64,000 nt of DNA from Myotis daubentonii (GCF_963259705.1 NC_081842.1:93734433-93798432); one strand, 5' to 3'; positions 32,361 to 43,739 are shown, counted from the first letter of the stretch. Numbers and translations are program-made. The notes: generated by a model not told the origin, from the sequence alone.

Positions 32361-33150
32361 TCCTATATAATAAAAGAGAAACAGGCAAATTAACCATCCC
32401 TCTGCTATGCTCAAGCCACGTCCACAAGAGGAAGCCAAGCTTCCCACCTGCCCAGGCCAGCCCTCGGCTCCACTCAAGGCTACAAAGTTTCAATTATAGA
32501 AGATAAATAAATCCCATAAAAAAAAGAAAAGAAAAAAAGGAGAGGCTGAGAGCTTGGGTCGCCAGGGGGCATGGCCAGCCTGAAAACGGCCATCATCCCC
32601 TCACCCAGGTTGGCCAGGCACCCCAGCGGGACCCCTACCCTGATCTGGGACACCCTTCAGGGCAAACCAGCTGGCTCCCACTGGTGTACCAGGACTCTAT
32701 CCTATATAATAAAAGGGTAATATACAAATTAACCCTAACAGAACAACTGGCAATGACTGGTCACTATGACACACACTGACCACCAGGGGGCAGATGCTCA
32801 ATGCAGGAGCTGCCCCCTGGTGGTCAGTGCGCTCCCATAAGGGGAGCTCTGCTCAGCCACAAGCCAGGCTGATGGCTGCCAGTACAGTGGTGGTGGCTGG
32901 AGCCTCTCCTGCCTCCTCAGCAGAGTTAAGGATGTCCAGCTGCAGCTTAGGCCTGCTTCCTGCTGGCAAGTGGACATCCCCTGAGGGTTCTGGGGCTGCC
33001 AGAGGGATGTCTGACTGCCAGCTTAGGCCTTATCCCCCAGGGAGCGGGCCTAAGCCAGCAGGTGGACATCCCCCGAGGGGTCCCAGACTGTGAAAGGGCA
33101 CAGGCCAGGCTGAGGGACACCCCCTGAGTGCACAAAGTTTTTTGCACCAA
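32361..33150 (+). mobile_element. HeliBat-like: Composite Helitron lacking the CTAG end
   Basis: It starts TCCTATATAATAAAAGAG after A32360. An internal second 5' end begins at 32700, again right after GGACTCTA. The 3' hairpin is GTGCACAAAGTTTTTTGCAC, but the element stops at CCAA and L1 sequence resumes at T33151. Removing 32361-33150 restores the L1 reading TCTAAATATATAACTTCTGG. It carries a 19-bp-arm palindrome at 32775-32828. Confidence 0.88.
32775..32828. promoter_or_regulatory. Palindrome with two inverted CTCF-like motifs
   Basis: Arms ACTGACCACCAGGGGGCAG (32775-32793) and its exact reverse complement (32810-32828) are separated by 16 bases. Each arm contains CCACCAGGGGGCAG, close to the CTCF core. 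Diverged copies lie at 53850-53902 and 59138-59190. Binding is inferred, not shown. Confidence 0.6.
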
Positions 33151-33729
33151 TATAACTTCTGGAGGACTTTAAGGGAGAGATCAATAGAATACAGTCATAG
33201 TAGGGGACTTAAACACCTCACTGAATTCCCTAGATAGATCTTCCAGACAAAAAATTCAACAATGGAACAGTGAATCTAAATGACACACTGGATCAGATGT
33301 ATTTAATTGACATTTATAGAACATTTCACCCCAAAGCTTTAGAATATACATTCTCCTCAAGTGCTTATGGGTCATTTTCAAAGATAGACCACATATTAGG
33401 ACACAAAACAAGTCTCTACAAGTTCAAGGAGATTGAAATCATATCAAGTATCTTCTCAGATCACACTGGCATGAAATTAGAAATCAACTATAGTAAAACT
33501 CTCAAAAACATTCAAACATATGGGGGTTTAACAACATGTTATTAAAAAATGAATGAGTTACCAATGAGATCAAGAAAGAAATGAAAAACTTCCTGGAAAC
33601 AAATGAAAATGACCACATAACAACCTCAAAGTTCTGGGACACAGCAAATGCAGTCCAACGAGGGAATTTCATAGCATTATAGGCCTACTTCAAAAAATAA
33701 GAAAAATTAATAATAAAAACAAAAGGCAT

Positions 33730-34908
33730 TCAAACAGGAAAGGAGAAAGGTAAACAGTCATTATTTGCAGATGACATGATATTGTACATAGGAAACCCTA
33801 AAGACTCCACCAAAAATTATTAGATTTAATAAATGAATTTAGTATTATAGCAGGATACAAAATTAACACCCAGAAATCAATGGCATTTTTATTTAATGAA
33901 TTCTCAGAAAAAGAAACTAACAAACAATTCCATTTACCATTGCAACAAAAAAATTAAGATACTTATGAATAAATTTAACCAAGGAGGTAAAAGACTTGTA
34001 CTCAGAAAACTACAGGACATTGTAAAAAGTGATAGTGGAAAATATAAACAAGTGGTAGAATATAACATGTTCATGGATTGGTAGAATTATTATCATTAAA
34101 AAGTCCATACTACCCAAAACAATCTATAGATTCAACTCAATCCCTATTAAAATACCAACTGCATATTTCACAGATCTAGAACAAATACTCCAAAATTTTA
34201 TAGGGAACCAAAAAAAATCCCTAATAGCCACAGCAATCTTGAGAAAGAAGAACAAAGTTGGAGGGTTATCAACACCAGATGCCAAGTTGTACTACAAAGC
34301 CACTCTAATAAAAACAGCCTGATACTGGCACAAGAATAGACATATAGATCAATGGAACAGAACAGAGACCTAAGCCATTAGGCTTAATTAATAGTTTTCA
34401 AAGGACGTACAATGGAGTCAAGACTTTCTCTTTAATAAATGGTGTTGTGAAAATTGGACAGTTACAGGCAAAAAAAGTAAAACTAGACCACCAACCTACC
34501 CAAAACTTAAGAATAAACTCAAAGTGGATAAAAGACTTAAACGTAGGCTGTGAAAACATAAAAATCCTAATAGAAATTGTAGGTAGCAACATATCAGACA
34601 TCTCTTGTAGCAATATATTTGCGGATACATCCCTAAGGCAAGGGAAACTAAGGAGAAGTAAACAAATGGACTACATCAAAATAGAAAGCTTCTTCAGAGC
34701 AAAAGAAACCGTCAACAAAATGAAAAATGAGCCTACTGTACTGGAGAGCTTATTTGGTAATGATACATCTAATAAAGGATTAATATCTAAATTAGATAAG
34801 GAACTCATTCAACTTAACAAAAGGAAGACAAACAATCCAATTAAAAAATGTGCAAAGAACCCAGAAAGATACTTCTCCAAAGTGGACATTCAGATGGCCA
34901 ATGAGTAA
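33730..34908 (+). pseudogene. ORF2: L1 ORF2 reverse-transcriptase end and C-terminal part
   Basis: The catalytic motif reads LFADDMILYI near 33763-33790. Downstream DNA is frameshifted until 34447-34908, which is open for 153 codons and carries the usual ORF2 C-terminal sequence (ADTSLRQGK, KIESFFRAKETVNKM). The polymerase lacks its upstream fingers and palm segments. Confidence 0.8.
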
Positions 34909-35980
34909 ATGAACAAATTCTCAAAGTCAGTGATCATCAGAAAGTTGCAAATTAAAATAACAATGATGTATCACCTCACAGCTGTCACAATGGATATCAT
35001 CACCAAATGAAAGGTGTTGAGGAGGATGTGGAGAAAAAGGAACCCTAGTACATTGCTGGTGGGAATACAGACCGGTGCAGCCATTATGGAAAACAGTATG
35101 GAGTTTCCTCACACAATTAAAATGGAGTTGCCATTTGACCCAGTGATTACAGTTCTAGAAATGTATACTAAGAAGATCAAAACACCAATCTGAAATAATA
35201 TATGCACCCTTATATTCATAGCAACATAATTTGCAATAGCTAAGATCTAGAAAGAGCCCAAGTGCCCATCAGTAGATGAGCAGATAAAAAAGTTGTAGAA
35301 CATTTACACCATGGACTACTATGCAGCAGAAAAAATGAAGGACCTCTTACCCTTTGAGATAGCATGGAGGGACCTGGAGAATATTGTGCTATAAGCAAAA
35401 TAAGCCAGTCAGAGAAAGACAAGTATTACATAATTTCACTCATATGTGGAATCTAATGAACAAAATAAATTGATGAACAAAATATATTCAGGGACATAGA
35501 AACATGGAACAAACTGTTGAATCTCAGAGAGTATGCAGGGGTGGGGAAGTGGGTGGGGAAAATTTAACCAAATAATTTATATGCATGTATGCCTAACCCA
35601 TGGACACAGACAATATTGGGGTAGCCTGGGACAGGCAGGTGTGGTGTGGAGAGGATTAATATGGCAAAAAAGGGGACATCTGTAATACTTTCAACAGTAA
35701 AAATAAATAAATTTTTTAAAAAGCATGCACTCAGATGTCTATAGTAACTTTATTCATGATTGTTAAAAATCCAAAGCAACTAAGATATCCTTGAATGGAT
35801 AAATAAACTGTTGTACATTCAGGCAGTAGCATGTTCCTCATCACTGAAAAGAAATGAGCTCCCAAATCATGAAAAAAGATGGAGGAAATATAAATGCATA
35901 TTAAAAGTAAAAGAAAGCAATCTGGAAAGGCTATGCATGTAGGATTTCTACTATTCAACATTCTGGTAAATAGGACTAAA

Positions 35981-36776
35981 GGGTTGCCTTTTGAGGTATA
36001 GATTTTAAGCCTCTGATTAAGAAGAAGAAAAAAAAAAGGCTCAGAAAGTACCTTTAACTCCACTCTCCCTTAACCACCCCCTTCCCTCTTTCATGCCTAG
36101 GACATTCAGAAGAAAAGGAAGGAAATCTTAGAGTGTTCACTTTATTATAATTTGAATGAACTAGTAGACATAAAGGCACCAAGAAGAGGCCTAGAGTAGC
36201 ATTACCTGGTGTCTCCTAAGAGCAAGAATTTACCTGCCATGTTTGTTCTGTTCTTATTCAACTCCCTATAAATTGCTCATTTCCCTTGACATCTCAGACC
36301 CCTATACCCTCATTTCTCCTTTGTCCAACATGAAATATATATACACAATTTTTTTTAATACTCACCTGAGGATATTTTTCCATTGATTTTTAGAGAGAGT
36401 GGAAGAGAAAGGGAAAGACAGAGAGAATATTGATGTGAGAGAAACACATGAATTGGCTGCCTACTGCACACGCCCGACAGGGCCGGGGCCAGGGAGGAGC
36501 CTGCAACTGAGGTACATGCCCTTGACTGGAATTGAACTGGGGACCCTTGTGTCCTTAGGCCGATGCTCTATTCACTGAGCCAAACTAGCTAGGCAATATA
36601 TACCCAATTTTAACTCACTGCCTTTCTAAATTAACTCATGCTTATATGAATTCCCTGTGCACATGTACTAAAATTTTATTTTCTCCTGTTAATCTCTTTA
36701 TATTATTTTATTTGCCCAAGTAAAATGACTTAGAAATGAGAAGAAAATTATTATTATTTTTCTAGCCCACATAGTG
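35981..36776 (+). mobile_element. LTR-like insertion in L1M
   Basis: It interrupts the L1M. Its right part (GTGCACATGTACTAAAATTT, then TTCTCCTGTTAATCTCTTTA) resembles the 3' part of a class I endogenous retrovirus LTR. TATAAATTGCTC at about 36268 may be its promoter region. Exact TG and CA ends and a target duplication could not be fixed. It holds a SINE. Confidence 0.5.
36353..36594 (-). mobile_element. VES: VES SINE in the LTR-like segment
   Basis: Same variant as the Helitron-borne copies (CTGAGGATATTTTTCCATTG next to the tail; GGGCCGGGGCCAGGGAGG in the body). It is flanked by imperfect ATATATACACAATTTT / ATATATACCCAATTTT duplications. Confidence 0.9.
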
Positions 36777-36998
36777 GGAAACTGCAACTATGGAGACAAC
36801 AAAAATATCAGTGATTTTCAGAGGTTATGAGGGAGAGGAAAATGAATAGGCAAAGCACAGAAGATTTTTAGGGCAGTAAAACTACCCATATGGTACTGGG
36901 ACTGTGGTTACATGTCATTATACATTTATGCAAACCCATAAGCTGTTCAACACCTAGAATAATCCTAATGTAAACTAAGGACTTTGAGTAATATTTGA

Positions 36999-37672
36999 CA
37001 AATGAGGAAACAACATACAATGGAGTCAAGACAGTCTCTTTAATAAATGGTGCTGGGAAAATTGGAGTTACTTGCAAAAAATGAACCTAGACTGCCAATA
37101 CACCACACACAAGAATAAACTCAAAATGGGTAAAAGACTTAACTGTAGGTTGGGAGATCATAAAAATCCTAGCAAAAACTGTAGGCAGCAAAATCTCAGA
37201 CATCTTTCATAATAAAATGTTTGTGCGTAAATACTAGTATCCTAAGGCAAGGGAAAACGAAGGAGAAGATAAACAAATGGGACTACATCAAAATAAATAG
37301 CTTCTGCACAGCAAGATAAACCATCAACAAAATGAAAAGGGAGCCCACTGTATGGGAGAACACATTTGTCAATGATAAATCGATAAAGGGTTAATATAAA
37401 AATATATAAAAAACTCATACAACAAAAAATGGAAACAAATAATCCAGTTTAAAAATGAGCAAAGGACCTAAATAGAAACTTCTCCAAAGTGGACATATAG
37501 AAGGCCAAGAAATATATGAAAAAAATGTTCAAAGTCACTAATCATCTGAGATGCAAATCAAAATGACATTGAGGTATCACCTCACACCTGTCAGTATGGT
37601 CACTATCAATAAATCAACAAATGACTAGTGCTGGAGAGGATGTGGAGAAAAGGGAACCCTAGTACACTGCTA
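36999..37672 (+). mobile_element. L1: L1 ORF2 C-terminal fragment
   Basis: TACAATGGAGTCAAGACAGT through GTGGAGAAAAGGGAACCC matches the same ORF2 portion as 34400-35060. It is truncated at both ends, starts right after the L1M, and has many stops. Confidence 0.85.
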
Positions 37673-39826
37673 TTGAGCAGAAAAACAAGTATTTCTTTCA
37701 GGTGAAAACTGTCAATTACTACATGCCTACAATTGTGATAATGTATCTTTATCAAACCATAAGAGTTGAATTGAAAATTTTATTTTTATAGTACTATTTT
37801 TATAAAAGTTAGTTTGATAAAACCACCAGGAAACAGCACATGCATTGAATTAATGTAGAAACCATGATAATCCTTGAAAAACATTTAATGACTTTTGGCA
37901 GATAAGAGTTAAAACTTTTAAACCAAAATAAAATTTTTCATGTGTCCCAGTAAACAAATGAGTTGGTGACTGAGGAAATGCAAATATACTGAAGACATAT
38001 GGTTTAGGTATGTGAAACAATCAATAACTAGCTTTGGATGAGAATTTCATGTCATATACAACATGATTTATCTGACATTAGGGAAAATTAAATCTTAAAA
38101 AAACCAGAGATGTTTCTATGTAACCTTTTGCTGTCATTGGTATATAAGTAGACCGTTAAAGAGCCCACAGATGGTTGCATGGCGGCCTTGTCCATTAAAT
38201 AAACAAATAAACACAAGCAACTGGGTGTGTACTCACACAGGCATGCACGCAGAGCTAGGCTGAGTTATAAAAAGAAAATCTGTAAAACAGAGTCAAAAGC
38301 AGTTGAGTTTTGGCATGCCATCTGTTGTGTGGAAGAGCATCTTTCTATGAAAGCTAGTGTGTGACAGACATTGATATTTACTCTGAGCCAACTGTATGCC
38401 ACTTCATTGGCCTAAGCCTAATCTTATGTCATATGTGGCTGTGCTTGTCAGAAGTCAAAGTGTGGTCCTGAACATATTTCTCTGTAAAAGCTAAGCTGTG
38501 AAGTCTTACATTCATCCCGCCTATTTTTAACATTAGCAGATATATTTCTATGACTTGAAAGTTCAGTAAAGATACTTTGTATCTTCCCAACATGTGACTG
38601 GTTATTGCTTTCTTCTTGTGTAGATTAGATTATTGACTTGAAGCAAAGGTCACACTTTTCTGTTTGGAAAGCATCCTATGTCACTCTTAATGAATGACTG
38701 GGTCATTGATGTTATGAAAACACTTATCTGGACTTCGTTAGTACTTTAAAAAAAATTAAATATTATTCCTCAAGCTTCTTTATATTTTTTCATTCTTCCA
38801 CTGTTTTCTTAGACTACAACTTCCTGATGTACTCCTATCTGCAATTCTGCAATGTCATGCCATTTGGGGGCTGTCATTCAGCAAGAGAATCTTTTTTAGC
38901 CTCTTGGCTTCTGACAGAGGAACAGATGGCTAGAGTCAGGAGAAAAAAAACACAAAAACACAATGGAATAAAGAAGATGCAAAAGTAGACAAAAATGGTA
39001 ACTACCTGTCGAAATCCTGGCCCTTTAAGGAACCCGCTGTCATATCCGTGACTGGCTAAACCTCCAGCTTTACATTATTAGGGTAAAAATCCCAAATTTA
39101 AATGCCTATAGCTGACCATGAACATGTTCAGTTTTAGGTAAGCATTCAGTTAATGTTCTGCAATGTCTGCTGTTATTCATGCCATTCTTTCCTCAAGCTT
39201 CATGGATTTCTTGAATCCAGGAAAATTGAAATTCAATGAGAAATATAAAGCCTTAAATTACTTTTGTGTGTAGAGACAAAGAGAGAGTTGATAAAAGATT
39301 CAGAAAAATATAAACACCCCTACCCATGTCTTCCTTATATTAAAGAAAATCAGTTTGCATAGTTCTCAACTTAAAACATTGAAAATGGAGCCATTAATTA
39401 TATTTGGTTCCTACATGTATACAATGATTCTGTTGTAGTTGGTGTAAAACAGATTTGAGTAAGATGTAATTTATTGTAAATTTATTAGAAAATGCCACAG
39501 CTGAGAATGTTCTAATAAGGTAAGGGGGGAAATGGCCGTATTTTTTAAAGATACCAAAATGCCAGAATTTTCCCAGGCATAGACTAAAACAAATCAAAGC
39601 ATAATGGCCTCTGACAAAAGAGATTAAAGCAGGAGATGATGTCAAGGTTTTAAAGAGCTGCAAAGTCAGAGAAAGACATTGATCTTGATGCCATTTCATC
39701 CAACTGGAAGCTCCAAGTTGGCCATATCAAACCACAGGTGCATAATCGGCATTACTGTTCAGATCCTGCAATCTGCAGGTGTGAGATGTGCCAACGGGGC
39801 CTTTTTTCTACTTAAAATGATGCACT
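37673..39826. other. Single-copy-looking DNA, no gene recognised
   Basis: About 2.1 kb without repeat signature. The 101-codon frame at 39394-39699 (minus) has no domain I recognise. Confidence 0.45.
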
Positions 39827-40077
39827 AAAAATTGTACATCTAGCCAAAACCGGTTTGGCTCAGTGGATAGAGCGTCGGCCTGCGGACTGAAAGGTCCCGG
39901 GTTCGATTCCGGTCAAGGGCATGTACCTTGGTTGCGGGCACATCCCCAGTAGTGGGTGTGCAGGAGGCAGCTGATATATGTTTCTCTCTCATCGATGTTT
40001 CTAACTCTCTATCTCTCTCTCTTCCTCTCTGTAAAAAATCAATAAAATATATTTTTTAAAAAAAATTGTACATCTAG
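39827..40077 (+). mobile_element. VES: VES SINE, close to consensus, with 17-bp duplication
   Basis: The body is 39844-40060, with intact A-box-like TGGCTCAGTGGATAGAG and B-box GGTTCGATTCC. Duplications of AAAAATTGTACATCTAG lie at 39827-39843 and 40061-40077, identical, so it is probably one of the youngest insertions here. Confidence 0.97.
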
Positions 40078-40317
40078 AAATTTAACCATTAGGAGTTTTA
40101 TCTTGTATAACCTTCTGAAACTTCAAATGTTAATAAACCCAAATCTTGTAAATTAGTTCATCTCTTTTTTATTATAGTAAGGATATAATTGTGAAATATT
40201 AGTAATAGTTCCCCATACCATTTATCCACATGGCCCTTAAACCTATGGTTCTCCTCTGAATGGTAACAGGTAAGGCTATAATTCTGCTAAAATGAGTTTT
40301 CCACTAAATAATAAGTG

Positions 40318-40343
40318 TAATAATAATAATAATAATAATGATA
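40318..40343. repeat. (AAT)n microsatellite
   Basis: Seven to eight TAA units with one change. Confidence 0.9.
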
Positions 40344-40460
40344 ATGGCATTCTTGGCTTTAATACAAAACTTATTATCCAGGTATAAGACAGAGATTTAG
40401 TAGACTGTCTTATTCAGGAAATCTGTTCTCCTCCCCCCACCCATTTTGCCTAAGTAAACA

Positions 40461-40701
40461 TTTCTCTTTGGCCCTAGCTGGTTTGCTCAGTGGATAGAGC
40501 TTTGGCCTGCAGACTGAAGGGTTCCGTGTTTGATTCAGGTCAAGGGCACATGCCTGGGTTTCAGGCTGGATCCCCAGTAGGGGGTGTGCAGGAGGCATCC
40601 AATCAATGATTCTCTCTCATAATTGATGTTTCTACCTCTCTCTCCCCTCTCCCTTCCTCTCTGAAGTCAATAAAAATATATTTTAAAAAAGTTTCTCTTT
40701 G
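40461..40701 (+). mobile_element. VES: VES SINE with target duplication
   Basis: The body is 40471-40691. TTTCTCTTTG lies at 40461-40470 and 40692-40701. It is the older variant with GAAGTCAATAAAAATATATT tail. Confidence 0.95.
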
Positions 40702-42269
40702 CCTTCATTCTATATTCTGACCCTTTTTGCTAGAGGAAGAGAGCCAAAGTTAGATGCAGAGAAGGGTCTCTAGAAGTGTTTACCTTGTCTATATCCCTAT
40801 ACCAAGTTAGATCCAAAGTGTAGGGACATTAAGCATCTGGATACGATTAGTAATTTGAGAGTGACATAACCTGTTAGGAATATCCCACCTGGGAATCTGA
40901 GAAATGTTTGCTCTTAAAGTTTCCCACCTTAGAATGCTAAGGTGCAAATAGTGTTGGCTGAGTGGCATTTCAGGGGCAGAGCAGCCGTGCTTCCACTGGC
41001 TCTGGGAAGGTCCTGAATCATGACAATGATAGGAAGATAGAATATCCAAAGGGGTCTTGCATTCAGGTCTGACGGAAAATTCTAAATTCTCAGTTTAAAT
41101 GTGGAATGTCTGAGAAAATAAGGATTTGCTAATAATGGTATGTGCTACTCACATGCAGAGGAGAGCTCACAATAAATTCAGAAACCAATATAAATTTTAG
41201 AAATTAAAAACATTATATGTAAGTTTAAGCCCATTGTATTTTTGATTCTGAGATTTATGTTAAATGACTCTTTTCCTGTTTTATTTTAATCTCGTGTTAG
41301 TGGATTATTTCCTAAGGAAATATAAAGAAGCAATACCACAGGGCCAGTTAAGAGAATACCCTAGTCCTCAAAGCAGGCTGGAAATCTTTCTTTTCCTGGA
41401 TAGGTAGGCATTAGTCTCCATGCGTTTCAAAGTTTATAAAACTTTAGATACATTATTTAATCAAAGCTTTATTGCCAAGGAAACAATATAATAGGAAAAG
41501 TGAGTATTCTTCTAGGTAATTCTGGAAAACCAGAGGTCAAATTGCCTTCTCAAAATAAAATAAGGATAACCCTAGAGAGAATTGAGGAAAATCAAAGGAA
41601 AAATATATTTTGCTTGTACAATATCTTATCAATTCTATGGGGGATTAGAGGTAATATTTTTCTTTCATATGAATAATTGTATAATATTGTCCAATATCTC
41701 TAAACTAAAAATAATCAGAATATGCATAAGAAAATTTATCAATCGTAGGTCCTTCAGTGTAATGATATATTGAAAACAATTAAAAATAGTTTTTAATATT
41801 ACTTTTTTGTTTTGCTTTTTTAACTATAGGGCAAATAAATATTTTGACCTGCCTCAGCAATAGTAACATGTAAACTGCTTTATTTACTTTCAAATACAGA
41901 AAAGAGAAAAATAATCATTGGTATTTTACTGATAATTTTCTTATTTTAATTGAGATTTGGATAATTTGTGATTATTTTGTTTCCAGGTATACTAGGTTTT
42001 CTCTTCATTTACCCTATATTCTTTATCCACAATGATATCTTGTACATCAAGCAATATAATATACATGTTTATATAAATAGCAATTTTATAAATTATTAGA
42101 AAATATTAAATAATATCTGCTAAGATTGTGAAAACTATTAGACTTTGTTGATAACTTTCCTAGAACGATGCAAATTATTACACAGATAAATCTCATCTTG
42201 AAGTACAGTGCCACTCAATATTTTGTGTAAATTCTACTAATTCTGTCATAGTGCTATTGTGAGCCAGTA
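40702..42269. other. AT-rich DNA, no feature recognised
   Basis: No repeat or frame assigned. Confidence 0.45.
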
Positions 42270-43157
42270 TCTCTCTATATAAAGAGGTAATATGCAAATT
42301 AGTCAGGACATCATAACAGCCATGACCTGTTCAGGAGGAGGCTGTGTGTGCAGATGGGCAGGAGGGGACTGTGTACGTGGTGAGGCAAGCCACTGATGGC
42401 ACAGGCCCGGAGACAGGGGGCCTGCCCTGGAGCGGAGACACACACAGGGGGGCCTGCCCCAGCAGCCGCGGTGTGCCAGCAGTTCCGCATCTGTGCATGA
42501 GCTGCAGAGGAAACACCTTTTCTGACCGCTCATTGGCTAAGCTCCCTGTACTCCACTCACAGTGTTCTTGGTAACTTGGGTAATAAGAATCCAAAAATGT
42601 GCTCTAGGGTTTTTCCACCTCACTCCTGGAGGAAAAAACTAAGATCCACTGCTGGAGGGACTAAGATATGTCATATTATGCCCTAGCCGGTTTGGCTCAG
42701 TGGATAGAGCCTAGGCCTGTGGGTCTGGGTTTGATTCTGATCAAGGGCATGTACCTAGGTTGCAAGCTCCTCCCTGGCCAAGGCCCAGGTCAGGGCTCAT
42801 ACAGGAGGCAACCAATTGAAGTGTTCCTCTCACTTTGATGTTTCTTTCTGTCTTTCCCTCTCTCTTCCTTGCTCTCTAAAAATCAATGAAAAAATATCCT
42901 CAGGAGAGAATAAGAAAAAAAGAAAGAAAGAAATGTCATATCCTATGAAAGAGATATCTTGAAAATGCCTAAAAAAAAATTGTCATTTTTTCATGGTGAA
43001 GGGACTGGAGTCCGTGTTGATGAAAACACCTTGGTGGCTGCGGTGGCCGGCAGTGGCAGCAGCAGCAGGGTGATGGGGGTGGCACCTTGCCCTGATCAGC
43101 CTGGTCACCTCCTGCAGAGGGAGGCCAGACTGCAGCTTAGGCCTGCTCCCTATGGAG
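42270..43157 (+). mobile_element. HeliBat-like: Helitron carrying an internal VES SINE (copy 2, 3'-truncated)
   Basis: It starts TCTCTCTATATAAAGAGG after A42269 and is collinear with the reverse complement of 4021-5052, including the SINE at the same point (between ATGTCATAT and AAATGTCATATCCTATG). It breaks off at CCTGCTCCCTATGG, where copy 1 continues to its hairpin. LTR-like DNA follows. A minus-strand frame (42594-42331) parallels 4707-4955 in copy 1. Confidence 0.88.
42681..42930 (+). mobile_element. VES: VES SINE inside Helitron copy 2
   Basis: Head CCCTAGCCGGTTTGGCTCAG at 42681; tail AATCAATGAAAAAATATCCT then A-rich to 42930. The flanking Helitron sequence is the same as in copy 1. 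Confidence 0.93.
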
Positions 43158-43164
43158 TATTCTC

Positions 43165-43520
43165 TGCTAATTTTTAGACAGCCTCTTATTCTAAAAAAAA
43201 ATAACTTTGCTTTCTAGCCTGCTTGAATAATAAGGAAGATAAACTTAGCTATCTGACCTTGCAGGCCAGAGACTAGATATGCCCATACTCTCAATGCCAT
43301 GCCAGGTGTATTTTTTAATTGGATAGAACTGCATTATTTTCAAGGCCACCGGTGAGATAACCACTTAGCACACATAGGGCTGGCTCTTTAATAAAAAGGA
43401 AAGATCTGCTTATACCTTTGCTTAGAATTAGAATTCATTTTTCTCTGAGCCCACCGAAGAATAAAGTGTGACTCCAAACTCTCTGAGCATTGCTTGATTT
43501 GTTCCAGTTTTTCTGTAACA
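43165..43520 (+). mobile_element. Probable solo LTR
   Basis: 356 bp running TGCTAATT...TGTAACA. A polyadenylation signal AATAAAGTGTGA lies near 43461, followed by a GT/T-rich tail, as in an LTR R-U5 region. The flanks TTCTC / CTCTC agree in four of five bases. The left flank is Helitron and the right flank looks like the tail of a VES SINE, so the site is rearranged. No retroviral internal sequence is present. Confidence 0.5.
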
Positions 43521-43560
43521 CTCTCAGTAAAAAAATCAATTAAATATATTTTAAAAAATA
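43521..43560 (+). mobile_element. VES: VES SINE tail fragment
   Basis: CTCTCAGTAAAAAAATCAAT, then TAAATATATTTT, equals the last 35 bases of a VES SINE without its body. Confidence 0.6.
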
Positions 43561-43739
43561 AAAATTAAATCTTCAAAATAAGAAGGTTGGGGTTCATAAC
43601 AAGTAAATGCATGAGAACAAAAGTGTAAAAGCCTAGAAAAGACGATTAAATGAATATTATGTTTTCTTACACAATGCTTGTGATACTAAGAGATGTATGG
43701 TGCAGTCAACCAAAAGCAAATACTAAAAAAAATGTATTA

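Larger units (their letters stand above)
30440..33560 (+). pseudogene. ORF2: L1 ORF2 endonuclease region, split by Helitrons
   Basis: It opens with YLNVNGLNTPIKRHW and QETHLR, is cut by the Helitron at 30731-32274, continues for 86 bp, is cut again at 32361-33150, and resumes with FIEHFTPK-like sequence and an open part at 33270-33545 (DHILGHKTSLYKF, SDHTGMKLEI). Endonuclease motifs are recognisable, but stops and insertions make it inactive. Confidence 0.8.
28361..35719 (+). mobile_element. L1: Near full-length L1, interrupted by SINE and two Helitrons
   Basis: The 5' end AATGGCACTGGAGTAAGG, then CTGGAATTACAACTAAAATA, is typical of an L1 5' UTR. ORF1, the ORF2 endonuclease, a reverse-transcriptase part, the ORF2 C-terminus and a 3' UTR with a terminal A-rich tail follow in order. 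Removing the insertions (SINE 29390-29621, Helitrons 30731-32274 and 32361-33150) restores continuous L1 sequence. A deletion after about 33560 removes much of the polymerase domain. No clear target duplication was found. Confidence 0.92.
35722..36990 (+). mobile_element. L1M: Older L1 3' region, interrupted
   Basis: ATGCACTCAGATGTCTATAG, then AATGGATAAATAAACTGTTG, and after an interruption GCAACTATGGAGACAACAAA and GATTTTTAGGGCAGTAAAAC, follows an old L1 3' region in plus orientation. The two parts (35722-about 35980 and about 36777-36990) are separated by an LTR-like segment. Confidence 0.75.

Noticed and set aside
39844..39930. tRNA gene suggested by A-box and B-box sequence
   Set aside because: It is the head of a VES SINE with tail and target duplication, as are the other tRNA-like hits in the window.
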